DNA of 28,609 bases from Candidatus Arcticimaribacter sp. UBA7428 (GTDB lineage Bacteria; Bacteroidota; Bacteroidia; Flavobacteriales; Flavobacteriaceae). The stretch's first letter is position 1. Each line of letters opens with the position of its first letter. The position numbers and the translations under genes are program-made. The stretch spans positions 61,614 to 90,222 of the forward strand of contig DLQQ01000077.1 in NCBI GenBank assembly GCA_002477625.1. Reading direction: 5' to 3'. The notes under the pieces were generated by a model. It saw nothing but the letters and a program-made list of their open reading frames with translations. It was not told the origin of the DNA and made no database searches. Shown here in pieces: positions 7,136 to 15,542 of the stretch.

Positions 7136-9733
7136 TTAGAATTGTTGTCCAATTATAAAGTGTGTTTCCCATCCGTGAGGACTTGTATCTTGCGCATTGG
7201 CAGCGTCAAATCCATATCCGAAATCGATCCCTAAGAGACCAAAAGCGGGCATGAAAATTCGTATCCCGGCTCCAGCAGAACGCTTAGAATTGAACGGGTT
7301 GAAATCACTGAAGCTATTGTATCCATTACCAGCTTCTAGAAAACTAAGCGCATAGATAGAGGCACTTGGTTTGAGTGTAATCGGGTATCGAAGTTCCAAA
7401 GAAAACTTATTGTATATGGTAGAACCATCGTTGGTCGATAGGGATTGATTTTCGTACCCTCGTAAAGCAATCGTTTCTCTTCCGTCGAGTGAATAGTTCG
7501 CCATTCCATCACCTCCAAGGTAGAAGCGTTCGAATGGAATTGCGCCTCGGTCTTTATTATAGGTTCCTAAGAACCCAAAATCAGCTTGTGTTTTCAACAC
7601 CAACTTTCCAATGATACGTGAATACCAGGTCCCATTGAATTTAATTTTATAGAATTCTAACCAGCGGAATTTTTCTTGATCAATTTTGGATTGATCTGCT
7701 ACCAATTCGCCTGCCTCATTTAAGGTTTTATATTCTGGTAAGTCACTCAAATTGGCATAATCGGTATCACTGAATAATGAAAAAGGTGGGGTGAATTTTG
7801 CGCTAATCAAAAAGCTTGATCCTCCCGTTGGAAAAATTGGATTCACCGAAGTGTTGTTTCTTGCGAGGGAAACGGTATAGGCTATGTTGTTCGATTCTCC
7901 ATTACCAAAAGTAAAGAGACCTGTAAAATAATTCTGTAGGTTGTAGTATTGAAAGGATACCGCTTGTGAAAGGGTGAAAAAATCATCAGGAACACGTAGT
8001 CTTTTAGCAAGACCTACCGTAATACTACTGATTTGAAAAGATTGACTTTTATCAGCTCTCTGTGTGAAAAAGTCGTATCTGAACTGATTGGTTCTTGAAA
8101 GCGAAGTAGAAAATTGAACCGGTTGTCTTCCTCCAAGCCAAGGCTCAGAAAACGAAAAACTATAGGTGTTGTAAAATTGACTTGCCTGCAAACGAAGACT
8201 AAGCGATTGACCATCTCCAGAAGGTACGGGTTTGTATGACTTTTTATCAAAAATATTCCGCATCGAAAAGTTGTTGAACGACAGACCAAGCGTACCGATA
8301 AAGCCACCACCGCCATAACCGCCTTGGAGCTCAATTTGACTAGCACCAGATTCTTGTAATCCAAATTCAATGTCAACAGTACCTGCATTGGGATCAACGT
8401 TTTTAAAATCGGGATTGATTTGTTCTGCATCGAAAAATCCAAGTTGCCCTAATTCTCTAACAGTACGAACAACCTTGTCTTTACTATAAAGTTCTCCGGG
8501 TTTGGTTCGCAATTCTCTAAAGATCACATGGTCATTGGTTTTGTCGTTTCCAATTACCGTGATCTTGTTGAAGGAAGCCAGTTTTCCTTCGGTCACTCGG
8601 ATTTCAAAATTAATGGTATCGTTTTCTGCACTTACCTCAACGGCGTTGATGTTAGAAAAAAGATAACCACTATTTTGATATAAATTAGTGATGTCGTTAC
8701 TATCTGGTTTAGTGTCGTCTGCAATTCGTTTCTTCAAAAGAACACCGTTATATGTATCTCCTTTTTTGATTCCTAAAACGGAAGCAAGAACTCTATTAGT
8801 GTAGGCAGCGTTTCCAAGGTATTTGATGTCTCCGAAGTAATACTTATTCCCTTCTTCAATTTTTAACTTAATCGCAAGGTCGGTATTGTCTGCATCGATT
8901 ATGGTGTCTGAAATAACACGCGCATCTCGATACCCCTTTTCCTTGTAAAAATCTATTAGTGAGGTTAAATCTTCTTGATAGTCTTTACTGATGTATTTTG
9001 ATTTTTTCCAAAAACGGAAAATATTTTTCTTCTTAGTATTTTTAAATTGTGCAACTAGTTTATTAGCACTAAACTTCTCAACACCCTCAAAGTCAATCGA
9101 TTTTATTTTTACGCGATTTCCTCGGTCGATATTCACGACCATTTTCAATACGTTTTGTGTAGTAGAATCTGGAATTGTATTTAGCACTACCTTGGTGTTG
9201 AGGTAACCTTCTTTTTTGTATTTATTTACAATATAGTTTTTGGTGTTGGTTAAAAAACTTTCGGAGAGTTTTTTCCCTTTGGTCAATTCAGTATCCTTTA
9301 TCAAAGATTCTGCTTTATTTTTTTTAACACCAACAATTTTGACGTCCGAAAGCGTAGGTAATTCTTCAATCTCAATTTCGAGTGTAATGAGATTTCCATT
9401 GATTTCCGCTATATAAAAATTGATATCGCTAAAAAGATCTAGATTCCATAGCTTTTGGATTACCGAACTGATTTTTTCTCCTGGAACTTGAATGGATTGT
9501 CCTTTACGCAGCCCACTATATGAAACTACAGTTTTAGCACTAAAGCTTTTCAGTCCAGTCACTTTGATGGAGTCAATTGTGTATTTTTTCGATGCTGTAT
9601 ACGCTGAAGGCGCTGCTGCTGGGACTTGAGCGTTAACGGCTGTTCCACCCAATAGCATAACTAACGATATAAATACTAGTAATATGTTGTTATAAGAAGG
9701 CTTAAGCCTTGAGTTGTTCGCTTGTTTTTCCAA
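7136..9733 (-). CDS. bamA: Outer-membrane protein assembly factor BamA
   Basis: The central Omp85-family subunit of the BAM complex, which inserts beta-barrel proteins into the outer membrane. The 865 residues comprise a signal peptide ending near AVNAQ (residue 36), several POTRA repeats from about 50 to 460 (for example YTIDSIKVTGLKSFSAKTVV and ASFNKITVIGNDKTND), and a 16-strand barrel from about 475 to the end. The barrel keeps the GGDGMANYSLDGRETIALRGYE-like loop region, which corresponds to the conserved lid-loop motif. The protein ends in aromatic Phe (HFIIGQQF), as expected for a barrel beta-signal. It overlaps the uppS 3' end by 32 bases; no other Met upstream of the hydrophobic segment would shorten the overlap. 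Two OmpH chaperone genes follow immediately. Confidence 0.95.
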   Translation of the reverse strand: MEKQANNSRLKPSYNNILLVFISLVMLLGGTAVNAQVPAAAPSAYTASKKYTIDSIKVTGLKSFSAKTVVSYSGLRKGQSIQVPGEKISSVIQKLWNLDLFSDINFYIAEINGNLITLEIEIEELPTLSDVKIVGVKKNKAESLIKDTELTKGKKLSESFLTNTKNYIVNKYKKEGYLNTKVVLNTIPDSTTQNVLKMVVNIDRGNRVKIKSIDFEGVEKFSANKLVAQFKNTKKKNIFRFWKKSKYISKDYQEDLTSLIDFYKEKGYRDARVISDTIIDADNTDLAIKLKIEEGNKYYFGDIKYLGNAAYTNRVLASVLGIKKGDTYNGVLLKKRIADDTKPDSNDITNLYQNSGYLFSNINAVEVSAENDTINFEIRVTEGKLASFNKITVIGNDKTNDHVIFRELRTKPGELYSKDKVVRTVRELGQLGFFDAEQINPDFKNVDPNAGTVDIEFGLQESGASQIELQGGYGGGGFIGTLGLSFNNFSMRNIFDKKSYKPVPSGDGQSLSLRLQASQFYNTYSFSFSEPWLGGRQPVQFSTSLSRTNQFRYDFFTQRADKSQSFQISSITVGLAKRLRVPDDFFTLSQAVSFQYYNLQNYFTGLFTFGNGESNNIAYTVSLARNNTSVNPIFPTGGSSFLISAKFTPPFSLFSDTDYANLSDLPEYKTLNEAGELVADQSKIDQEKFRWLEFYKIKFNGTWYSRIIGKLVLKTQADFGFLGTYNKDRGAIPFERFYLGGDGMANYSLDGRETIALRGYENQSLSTNDGSTIYNKFSLELRYPITLKPSASIYALSFLEAGNGYNSFSDFNPFNSKRSAGAGIRIFMPAFGLLGIDFGYGFDAANAQDTSPHGWETHFIIGQQF

Positions 9734-10433
9734 ATCTACGTTCTCGTTTTTGGTAATTATGTATTGCTAGATGTAATTGTGATTCATCAAAATCGGGCCA
9801 AAGGACTTCAGAAAAGTATAACTCTGCATAGGCTATTTTCCAAAGCAAAAAGTTGCTGATTCTTTGCTCTCCACTGGTTCGAATTAATAAATCTACATCT
9901 GGTAAATTTTGCGTGTAAAGATGCTTATTTATTATGGTTTCATCAACATTTTCGGGAGAAATTATATTATTTTTAACTTTAACTGCAATCTCCTTAATCG
10001 CTTGAGTAAGTTCTTCTTTACCACCGTAATTCAAGGCTAGGGTAAGGGTCATCCTTGAATTGTTTTTGGTCTTTTCTATGGTCTCATTTAATTCAGTTTG
10101 AACTGCCTCTGGGAGCGCACTGAGATTACCCACAGCATTGAGGCGAATATTGTTCTGAACCATTTGATATAATTCTTTTCGTAATGATTTGACTAACAGC
10201 TTCATCAAAGTATTCACTTCTACTTGAGGTCGCTTCCAATTTTCAGTAGAGAAGGCAAAAAGAGTAAGGTTTTGAATTCCCAAACGTGCCGATTCTTCAA
10301 CAATTTTTTGAACGGCTTCGACTCCGTTTCGGTGACCATAAAGCCGGTTCTGTCCTTGAGCTTTTGCCCAACGTCCATTACCATCCATTATGATGGCAAT
10401 ATGTGCGGGTATGTTAGTTCGTTCAATGTTCAT
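9702..10433 (-). CDS. uppS: Isoprenyl transferase (undecaprenyl diphosphate synthase)
   Basis: UppS condenses isopentenyl diphosphate onto farnesyl diphosphate in cis to make the C55 carrier lipid for peptidoglycan and surface glycans. At 243 residues the length is normal. Motifs: HIAIIMDGNGRWAKAQG (11-27, catalytic Asp17), YGHRNGVEAV, FAFSTENWKRP, and the C-terminal DLLIRTSGEQRISNFLLWK followed by AYAELYFSEVLWPDF. The start codon overlaps the stop of the upstream porG-like gene (TAATG), and the 3' end overlaps bamA by 32 bases, so translation of porG, uppS and bamA is probably coupled. The link with bamA is typical of Bacteroidota. Confidence 0.97.
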   Translation of the reverse strand: MNIERTNIPAHIAIIMDGNGRWAKAQGQNRLYGHRNGVEAVQKIVEESARLGIQNLTLFAFSTENWKRPQVEVNTLMKLLVKSLRKELYQMVQNNIRLNAVGNLSALPEAVQTELNETIEKTKNNSRMTLTLALNYGGKEELTQAIKEIAVKVKNNIISPENVDETIINKHLYTQNLPDVDLLIRTSGEQRISNFLLWKIAYAELYFSEVLWPDFDESQLHLAIHNYQKRERRFGKTSEQLKA

Positions 10434-11134
10434 TATTTTTCTTTACAATAACAGGGCAATCGCCCAAAGGTAAAACTTAATGTTAAACCAGTAAAAACAT
10501 ACCAGTCATTATTATACAATGCTCCGTGTTTATAATTTGGATTTGCTTCGAATGCATCGACTGGATTGCTGCCGTCTAGATTGTCTGTCAGCGCATACCG
10601 TGCTCCGATCTCAAAGCCAAGGACAAATTGTGGACTTAATTTCGCTTTCATTCCTAGGGTGAGGGGGATCGAAAATTCAAGATCTTTATCGTATTCGGTT
10701 ATGGTCAAAGGCTGATTTCGATCAATGTAAAACAAATTATAACGAAAATAGTTCAATCCGAGATAGACATAAGGTGTTAGGTAACGTTCCTGATCGTGTA
10801 AGTTGAAATCAAAAAAGTTGAATTCTACTCCCGCAGAGAATTCCGTAATTTGATTCGTAACACTCAAGAATGTTCGAAAGCGGTTGAGGTCGTTTGTATA
10901 AAAATTCTTGTTCACTATCTTGGAATAGGAAAAACTCCCTCGAAAAGAATAGCGTGTTGTGATGTTGTATTTATATATGATTCCAAAGGCTGGCGCTTTT
11001 GTATTGATGAATTTTCGAGACCCAACATCACCAATAAGATTACTGCCCCCCAGAAACAGACCTACTTCATGCATTTGAGCATGAGAAATAAGCGGGAGGA
11101 ACACCATACAACAAATAAGCAAAATTCTTTTCAT
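10433..11134 (-). CDS. porG: DUF6089 outer-membrane beta-barrel protein, probable T9SS protein PorG
   Basis: A 233-residue outer-membrane barrel with a signal peptide (MKRILLICCMVFLPLISHAQ). It opens with MHEVGLFLGGSNLIGDVG, which is typical of DUF6089 proteins, and then shows alternating amphipathic strands (YSFRGSFSYSKIVNK; FSAGVEFNFFDFNLHD; FVLGFEIGARYALTDNLD) with an aromatic-rich final strand. In Porphyromonas gingivalis the protein at the equivalent place, next to uppS, bamA and two ompH genes, is PorG, which associates with the PorK/PorN ring of the type IX secretion system. Identity here rests on family and on that conserved neighbourhood. The stop overlaps the uppS start (TAATG). A generic porin-like barrel is the alternative. 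Confidence 0.75.
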   Translation of the reverse strand: MKRILLICCMVFLPLISHAQMHEVGLFLGGSNLIGDVGSRKFINTKAPAFGIIYKYNITTRYSFRGSFSYSKIVNKNFYTNDLNRFRTFLSVTNQITEFSAGVEFNFFDFNLHDQERYLTPYVYLGLNYFRYNLFYIDRNQPLTITEYDKDLEFSIPLTLGMKAKLSPQFVLGFEIGARYALTDNLDGSNPVDAFEANPNYKHGALYNNDWYVFTGLTLSFTFGRLPCYCKEK

Positions 11135-11220
11135 CAGAATTTGGGAAACGCTAGTGTTTACAGATCATCCTAAAGAAGGATGCTTCAATACTCTAAACTG
11201 CGTTTTGATGAAAATATTGC

Positions 11221-12093
11221 CTAATTTCTGGTGTCAAACCCCCAGAAAAGTTTGTCGCGTAAGGTTTTGAAAAATGCATTGTCGTGAAGTTCGACGGTTG
11301 CAAGCGTAAAAGGAGCTTTTTTTACTTGAATGCAGGTCTCTTGATTGACCGTTATGATTCTCGAATCCAAAGAAAGTAAGTGGTCTTCACCACGTCCAGT
11401 AACCTCCAATTCTATGGTGGTGCTGTTGGGTATAATAAGTGGCCGTATGTTGAGGTTGTGTGGCGCTATTGGCGTAAGAACAAAGCCTGCTGTTTGAGGC
11501 GACATGATGGGTCCACCGCTACTAAGCGAGTAGCCCGTTGATCCCGTTGGAGTAGAAATGATTAGTCCATCGGCCCAATAAGTTGTCAAAGGTTCATTGT
11601 CTAGGCGGGTATTGACACTAATCAAAGAGGCGGTATTTTTACGATTAACACTTATTTCGTTTAAGGCATAGGGGAAGGAATCAATCGCTTCATTAGCTTC
11701 AGGGAGTTTTACTTCCAAAAGACTTCGATGGATGATGGAGTATTTGTTTTCCCACAATTGCTTTAAACCAACATTTAAAGATTCTTTTTGTAGACTGGTC
11801 AGAAAACCCAACCTTCCTGTATTGATTCCAAGAATGGGTACATTACTGTCTTTTACGGTCATAATTGCTCTAAGCATAGAGCCATCGCCGCCTATGCAAA
11901 ACAAAAAATCGGTATCAAGGGGAAGGGATTCAAAAACAGATGCATACGAAGCCATGTCGGGGTCTTCCAAGAAATGTTCCATTTCATAGTCTACCAGAAC
12001 CGTCACTTTTCGTTCGAGTAAATGCTCAATTACACCTTGTGCATATCCTCTGGAGTTTTCATTTTGAAATGGGCAGATAACCGCAATCTTCAT
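11221..12093 (-). CDS. nadK: NAD kinase
   Basis: NadK phosphorylates NAD to NADP. The protein has 290 residues. Visible motifs are GGDG (68-71, in FCIGGDGSMLRA), NTGRLGFL (91-98) and the second substrate-binding region ADGLIISTPTGSTGYSLS (174-191), followed by SGGPI. Acts in the cytoplasm. It is the first gene of the minus-strand envelope operon; an 86-base gap separates it from porG, with no clear terminator. A perfect -7 element (TACTTTTG, 12117-12110) lies 16 bases upstream of the ATG. Divergent from pdxJ. Confidence 0.96.
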   Translation of the reverse strand: MKIAVICPFQNENSRGYAQGVIEHLLERKVTVLVDYEMEHFLEDPDMASYASVFESLPLDTDFLFCIGGDGSMLRAIMTVKDSNVPILGINTGRLGFLTSLQKESLNVGLKQLWENKYSIIHRSLLEVKLPEANEAIDSFPYALNEISVNRKNTASLISVNTRLDNEPLTTYWADGLIISTPTGSTGYSLSSGGPIMSPQTAGFVLTPIAPHNLNIRPLIIPNSTTIELEVTGRGEDHLLSLDSRIITVNQETCIQVKKAPFTLATVELHDNAFFKTLRDKLFWGFDTRN

Positions 12094-12109
12094 AACGCTG
12101 TCTTTACTT

Positions 12110-12117
12110 CAAAAGTA
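12110..12117 (-). promoter_or_regulatory. Putative -7 element of the nadK-porG-uppS-bamA-ompH operon
   Basis: TACTTTTG on the minus strand is a perfect TAnnTTTG, 16 bases ahead of the nadK ATG (12093). No TTG is seen at the expected -33 spacing. It is the best candidate promoter for the whole operon. Confidence 0.5.
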
Positions 12118-12176
12118 CAAAAACTTATGTACTACTTCGCCTACATTTTTTAAAGGTCATATTCTCGAACAATCTC

Positions 12177-12208
12177 TTGGGATTCGTTGAGGGAAGTTTG
12201 TAGTTTTA
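12177..12208 (+). promoter_or_regulatory. Putative promoter of pdxJ
   Basis: TTG at 12177-12179 is followed after 21 bases by TAGTTTTA (12201-12208), which matches TAnnTTTG except for the last base. The element ends 11 bases before the ATG at 12220. It lies inside the reading frame that would begin at the TTG of 12187, so that longer start is unlikely. Confidence 0.5.
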
Positions 12209-12219
12209 CAAAAAAAAGA

Positions 12220-12936
12220 ATGACCAAGCTCAGTGTTAATATCAACAAAGTGGCTACACTTCGTAACTCAAGAGGTGGTAATGCCCCAGACCTATTGAAA
12301 GTAGTGACCGATTTGCAATCGTATGGTGCAGAGGGTATTACAGTTCACCCTCGTCCAGACCAACGTCATATTCGATATGCCGATGCGCATGCCCTACCCA
12401 AGGTTGTGACCACAGAATATAATATTGAAGGAAACCCAATCCCAGAGTTTGTTCAAATGGTGTTGGAGATTCGCCCAACTCAGGTTACTTTGGTTCCCGA
12501 TGCTGTTGATGCATTAACTTCTAATGCAGGTTGGGACACCCATGCCAATCTAGATTTTTTAAAAAGCGTAATCCAAGACTTTAAAGCAGCAGGAATACGA
12601 ACATCTATCTTTGTTGACCCCGATATCCGTATGATCGAGGGCGCCGTTGCTACAGGAGCTGACCGAATTGAATTATATACCGAAGCCTTTGCAGACGGAT
12701 ATGCTTCAAATGCTGAAAAAGCAATAGTTCCCTACGTACAAGCTGCAATCCGTGCTAACGAACTGGGTTTAGGAATCAATGCAGGACATGACTTGAGTTT
12801 AGATAACATCAAATTTTTTGCTCAAAACATACCCCAGCTGTTAGAGGTTTCAATAGGTCACGCTTTGGTTTGTGAATCGCTCTACCTCGGATTTGAAAAC
12901 GTAATTCCCATGTACCTTCAACGTTTGGCACAATGA
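12220..12936 (+). CDS. pdxJ: Pyridoxine 5'-phosphate synthase
   Basis: PdxJ condenses 1-deoxy-D-xylulose 5-phosphate with 3-amino-1-hydroxyacetone 1-phosphate to form pyridoxine 5'-phosphate, the last ring-closing step of the DXP-dependent B6 pathway. From the start used here it is 238 residues, matching the family, and opens with MTKLSVNINKVATLRNSRGG. The active-site segment ITVHPRPDQRHI (40-51) carries the basic residues His43, Arg45, Arg49 and His50, with Glu70 further on and His190 in INAGHDLSLDN. The frame also runs back to a TTG at 12187, but the 11 extra residues are not family-like and contain the promoter element. The alpha/beta hydrolase gene starts inside its stop codon (ATGA). Confidence 0.96.
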   Translation: MTKLSVNINKVATLRNSRGGNAPDLLKVVTDLQSYGAEGITVHPRPDQRHIRYADAHALPKVVTTEYNIEGNPIPEFVQMVLEIRPTQVTLVPDAVDALTSNAGWDTHANLDFLKSVIQDFKAAGIRTSIFVDPDIRMIEGAVATGADRIELYTEAFADGYASNAEKAIVPYVQAAIRANELGLGINAGHDLSLDNIKFFAQNIPQLLEVSIGHALVCESLYLGFENVIPMYLQRLAQ

Positions 12937-13703
12937 AACTGTTACACAGTTTAATACTCGGCAATGGCGAGCGACATCTGATTGTTTTACACGGCTTTCT
13001 TGGTATGGGTGATAATTGGAAAACACATGCCAAAAGATGGGAATCTCAAGGGTGGTGTGTTCATTTGATTGATCAAAGAAATCATGGGCGAAGTTTTTGG
13101 TCAACAGAATTCAATTATTCGATCTTGGCAGCTGATTTAAAAACCTATTTAGATCATCATCAAATTCAAAAATGCACCCTGTTAGGCCATTCTATGGGTG
13201 GAAAAACTGCCATGTTTTTTGCAACTCAAAACCCAGAATACATTCACCAATTGCTTGTTGCGGATATAGCCCCCAAGTCCTATGCCTCTCATCACCAACA
13301 AATCTTAAACGGTTTAGCCTCTTTAGATTTTTCGACCCTTCAAACACGTACTGCTGTAGACCAAGCCTTGTCAGCTTACGTTCCAGAAGTTGGTGTAAGA
13401 CAATTTTTATTAAAAAATATTTATTGGGTAGAAAAAAAACAACTTGGACTTCGGGTCAACATTGAAGTCTTAAAAGAAGCAGGGACAACCATTGGAGCAG
13501 GTTTGGAGCCTCATCAACAATTCGATGGTCCTACACTATTTCTAAGAGGACTTCAATCCGGTTATATTACTGATGAAGATCGCTTGACATTGCATCACCA
13601 TTTTACAAATAAGCTTTTAAAAGATATAGAAAAAGCAGGGCATTGGTTGCATGCTGAAAATCCAACTGCTTTTTTGGAGGCTGTTGAGTCCTGGTGGGTG
13701 TAA
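12933..13703 (+). CDS. Alpha/beta-fold hydrolase (YbfF-like esterase)
   Basis: A 256-residue soluble alpha/beta hydrolase. The oxyanion-hole segment LHGFLGMGDNW (19-29) and the strand HLIDQRNHGRS (44-54) are followed by the nucleophile elbow GHSMGG, with catalytic Ser87. His237 in KAGHWLHAENP is the catalytic His. The pattern resembles E. coli YbfF and related short-chain acyl esterases, but the substrate is unknown. No signal peptide is seen, so it acts in the cytoplasm. The start overlaps the pdxJ stop by four bases (ATGA), so the two are translationally coupled; there is no obvious biochemical link to B6 synthesis. Confidence 0.88.
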   Translation: MKLLHSLILGNGERHLIVLHGFLGMGDNWKTHAKRWESQGWCVHLIDQRNHGRSFWSTEFNYSILAADLKTYLDHHQIQKCTLLGHSMGGKTAMFFATQNPEYIHQLLVADIAPKSYASHHQQILNGLASLDFSTLQTRTAVDQALSAYVPEVGVRQFLLKNIYWVEKKQLGLRVNIEVLKEAGTTIGAGLEPHQQFDGPTLFLRGLQSGYITDEDRLTLHHHFTNKLLKDIEKAGHWLHAENPTAFLEAVESWWV

Positions 13704-13791
13704 AATTAAATTTTCACAGCATTTAATTAAAATGTGATAATCGACCACAAATTTAAATACTCCAATAAGAACCCTTAATTTAGCTCTATAA

Positions 13792-14274
13792 ATGAACAAT
13801 ATGATTCGCTTTGCACAAAAAGAAGACATGTCTTCAGCTTTACGTTTGATTCAAGAATTGGCTGATTTTGAAAATGAACCGGATGCAGTTGTTGTAACAG
13901 AAAATGATCTTATACGCGATGGTTTTGGTCCTAATTCTATTTTTCATTGTTTGGTGGCCGAAGACGAGGGTAAGGTTGTTGGAATGGCGCTTTTTTATCC
14001 TCGATATTCTACGTGGAAAGGCCCAACCTTTCATTTAGAAGATTTAATTGTCACACAAAGTCAAAGAGGTAAAGGCTTTGGAAAAGATTTATACACAGCT
14101 TTTATTGCTTATGCAGCCGAAAAACAAGTGAAAAGAATTGAATGGGTAGTTTTGGACTGGAATACGCATGCAATGGATTTTTATAAAAGAAGTGGTGCAG
14201 CTGTTTTGGATGATTGGAAAACAGTTCAAATGGATGAACAGGCCATAGCGGCTTATGTAAAAGCATCCCATTAA
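13792..14274 (+). CDS. GNAT-family N-acetyltransferase
   Basis: A 160-residue GCN5-related acetyltransferase resembling the diamine (spermidine/spermine) acetyltransferase subgroup: FAQKEDMSSALRLIQELADF, then FHLEDLIVTQSQRGKGFGKDL. The acetyl-CoA pyrophosphate loop is QRGKGFGK at 91-98, followed by the motif B region RIEWVVLDWNTHAMDFYKRSGA. The substrate is not determined. A start three codons later (13801) is possible, but homologues commonly carry two to three residues before the IR strand. It lies 88 bases after the hydrolase gene and nine bases before the aspartate kinase gene, with which it is probably cotranscribed. Confidence 0.9.
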   Translation: MNNMIRFAQKEDMSSALRLIQELADFENEPDAVVVTENDLIRDGFGPNSIFHCLVAEDEGKVVGMALFYPRYSTWKGPTFHLEDLIVTQSQRGKGFGKDLYTAFIAYAAEKQVKRIEWVVLDWNTHAMDFYKRSGAAVLDDWKTVQMDEQAIAAYVKASH

Positions 14275-14283
14275 GATTATTAT

Positions 14284-15540
14284 ATGAGAGTATTTAAATT
14301 TGGAGGTGCGTCCGTTAAAGATGCCGAAGGGGTTAAAAATGTTGCAGAAGTGCTTAAGAAGGTAGGGTATAAAGACACCCTTATTATTGTATCGGCAATG
14401 GGCAAAACTACCAATGCATTGGAGCTTGTTGTAGATCATTATTTTAACCATCCGGAAGAATTACCCAATGCTATTTTGGAATTAAAACAATTTCATTTAC
14501 AAATTGTTGAAGCCCTTTTTGGGTCAGTTGCTGAACCAATCAACAACAGAGTTGGAGAGCTTGTTTTGGAATTGAAAAGTTTTTTTAAGCACAACAAATC
14601 AACGAACTACAGCTTTGTATACGACCAAGTCGTTGGTTTTGGAGAACTGCTTTCTACTTCAATCATCAATGCCTATTTGAATCATGTAAATATTCAATGT
14701 GAATGGCTTGATGCGCGTAAGTGTGTAAAAACAGATACTTACTATCGAGACGCTAACTTGAATTGGGAGTTGACGCAACAAGCAATCAATGAACAGGTTA
14801 CAGGAAACAAATTGGTGATATCTCAGGGATTCATTGGGAGCGATGAAAATAACTTTACTACCACCCTAGGCCGCGAGGGATCGGATTATACAGCAGCAAT
14901 TTTTGCGTACGCCCTCAATGCTGAGTCGGTAACTATCTGGAAGGATGTGCCGGGAGTTCTAAATGGTGATCCTCGTGTATTTGAAAACACAAAATTGTTG
15001 AATCAAATTTCCTATACTGAAGCGATTGAACTGGCTTTTTATGGGGCTTCCGTAATACACCCTAAAACATTACAACCTTTGCAGCGTAAAGAAATTCCGT
15101 TGTATGTTCGGTCGTTTGTCAACCCAGAAGGGGCTGGAACTTCGGTTTCAAGAGGAAAAACTCTCGAACCCCACATTCCCTGCTATATTTTAAAACCAAA
15201 ACAAGTATTGATCCGATTGTCTTCTTTAGACTTTTCCTTTATGGTCGAAGACAATATCAGTGAAGTTTTTGCTCTACTTTATCAATACCAAATGCGGGTT
15301 GATTTAATTCAAAATTCTGCAATTAGTTTTTCAGTTTGTGTCAATAATAAGTACGACAGATTAGAGGAATTGCTTCAGATTCTTCGTTCCAAGTTTAAAG
15401 TAACTGTTTTTGAAAATGTAGACCTGTACACTGTACGTCATTTCGATTCAGAAGCCCTTAAAACAATTGAAGCACAAAAGGATAATATCTTACTAGAACA
15501 ACGTGCCCAAGAAACCATTCAATATGTGGTAGAGAATTAA
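14284..15540 (+). CDS. lysC: Aspartate kinase, monofunctional
   Basis: Phosphorylates L-aspartate, the first step towards lysine, threonine and methionine (and diaminopimelate). The 418 residues begin with the family signature VFKFGGASVKD (3-13). The catalytic core continues with GREGSDYTAAI near 196-206 and IWKDVPGVLNGDPR near 218-231. From about residue 300 a regulatory ACT region follows (LIRLSSLDFSFMVEDNISEVF), with a short, degenerate-looking second part. There is no fused homoserine dehydrogenase, so this is not ThrA. It is shorter than E. coli LysC (about 449), mainly at the C terminus. The gene ends two bases from the convergent arsC-like gene, with no terminator hairpin seen. Confidence 0.93.
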   Translation: MRVFKFGGASVKDAEGVKNVAEVLKKVGYKDTLIIVSAMGKTTNALELVVDHYFNHPEELPNAILELKQFHLQIVEALFGSVAEPINNRVGELVLELKSFFKHNKSTNYSFVYDQVVGFGELLSTSIINAYLNHVNIQCEWLDARKCVKTDTYYRDANLNWELTQQAINEQVTGNKLVISQGFIGSDENNFTTTLGREGSDYTAAIFAYALNAESVTIWKDVPGVLNGDPRVFENTKLLNQISYTEAIELAFYGASVIHPKTLQPLQRKEIPLYVRSFVNPEGAGTSVSRGKTLEPHIPCYILKPKQVLIRLSSLDFSFMVEDNISEVFALLYQYQMRVDLIQNSAISFSVCVNNKYDRLEELLQILRSKFKVTVFENVDLYTVRHFDSEALKTIEAQKDNILLEQRAQETIQYVVEN

Positions 15541-15542
15541 GC

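Noticed and set aside
7336..8442. Reading frames within bamA (7336-7518 and 8014-8442, minus strand)
   Set aside because: They lie in other frames of a clearly conserved bamA, have no start context, and their translations lack any recognisable pattern.
11166..11182. Small hairpin (CATCCT/AGGATG, 5-base loop) in the 86-base gap between nadK and porG
   Set aside because: The 6-bp stem has no T-run on either strand, so it is not supported as a terminator; no known RNA element is recognised.
12187..12219. TTG start for pdxJ giving 11 extra residues
   Set aside because: The extension contains the promoter-like TAGTTTTA, and the family begins at MTKLSVNINKVATLRN.
13704..13791. AT-rich palindromic stretch (TCACA ... 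TGTGA around TTTAATTAAA) between the hydrolase and GNAT genes
   Set aside because: Short arms with a 14-base spacer and no T-run; expected by chance in AT-rich DNA. A one-mismatch TAATTTAG before the GNAT gene is too weak to call a promoter.
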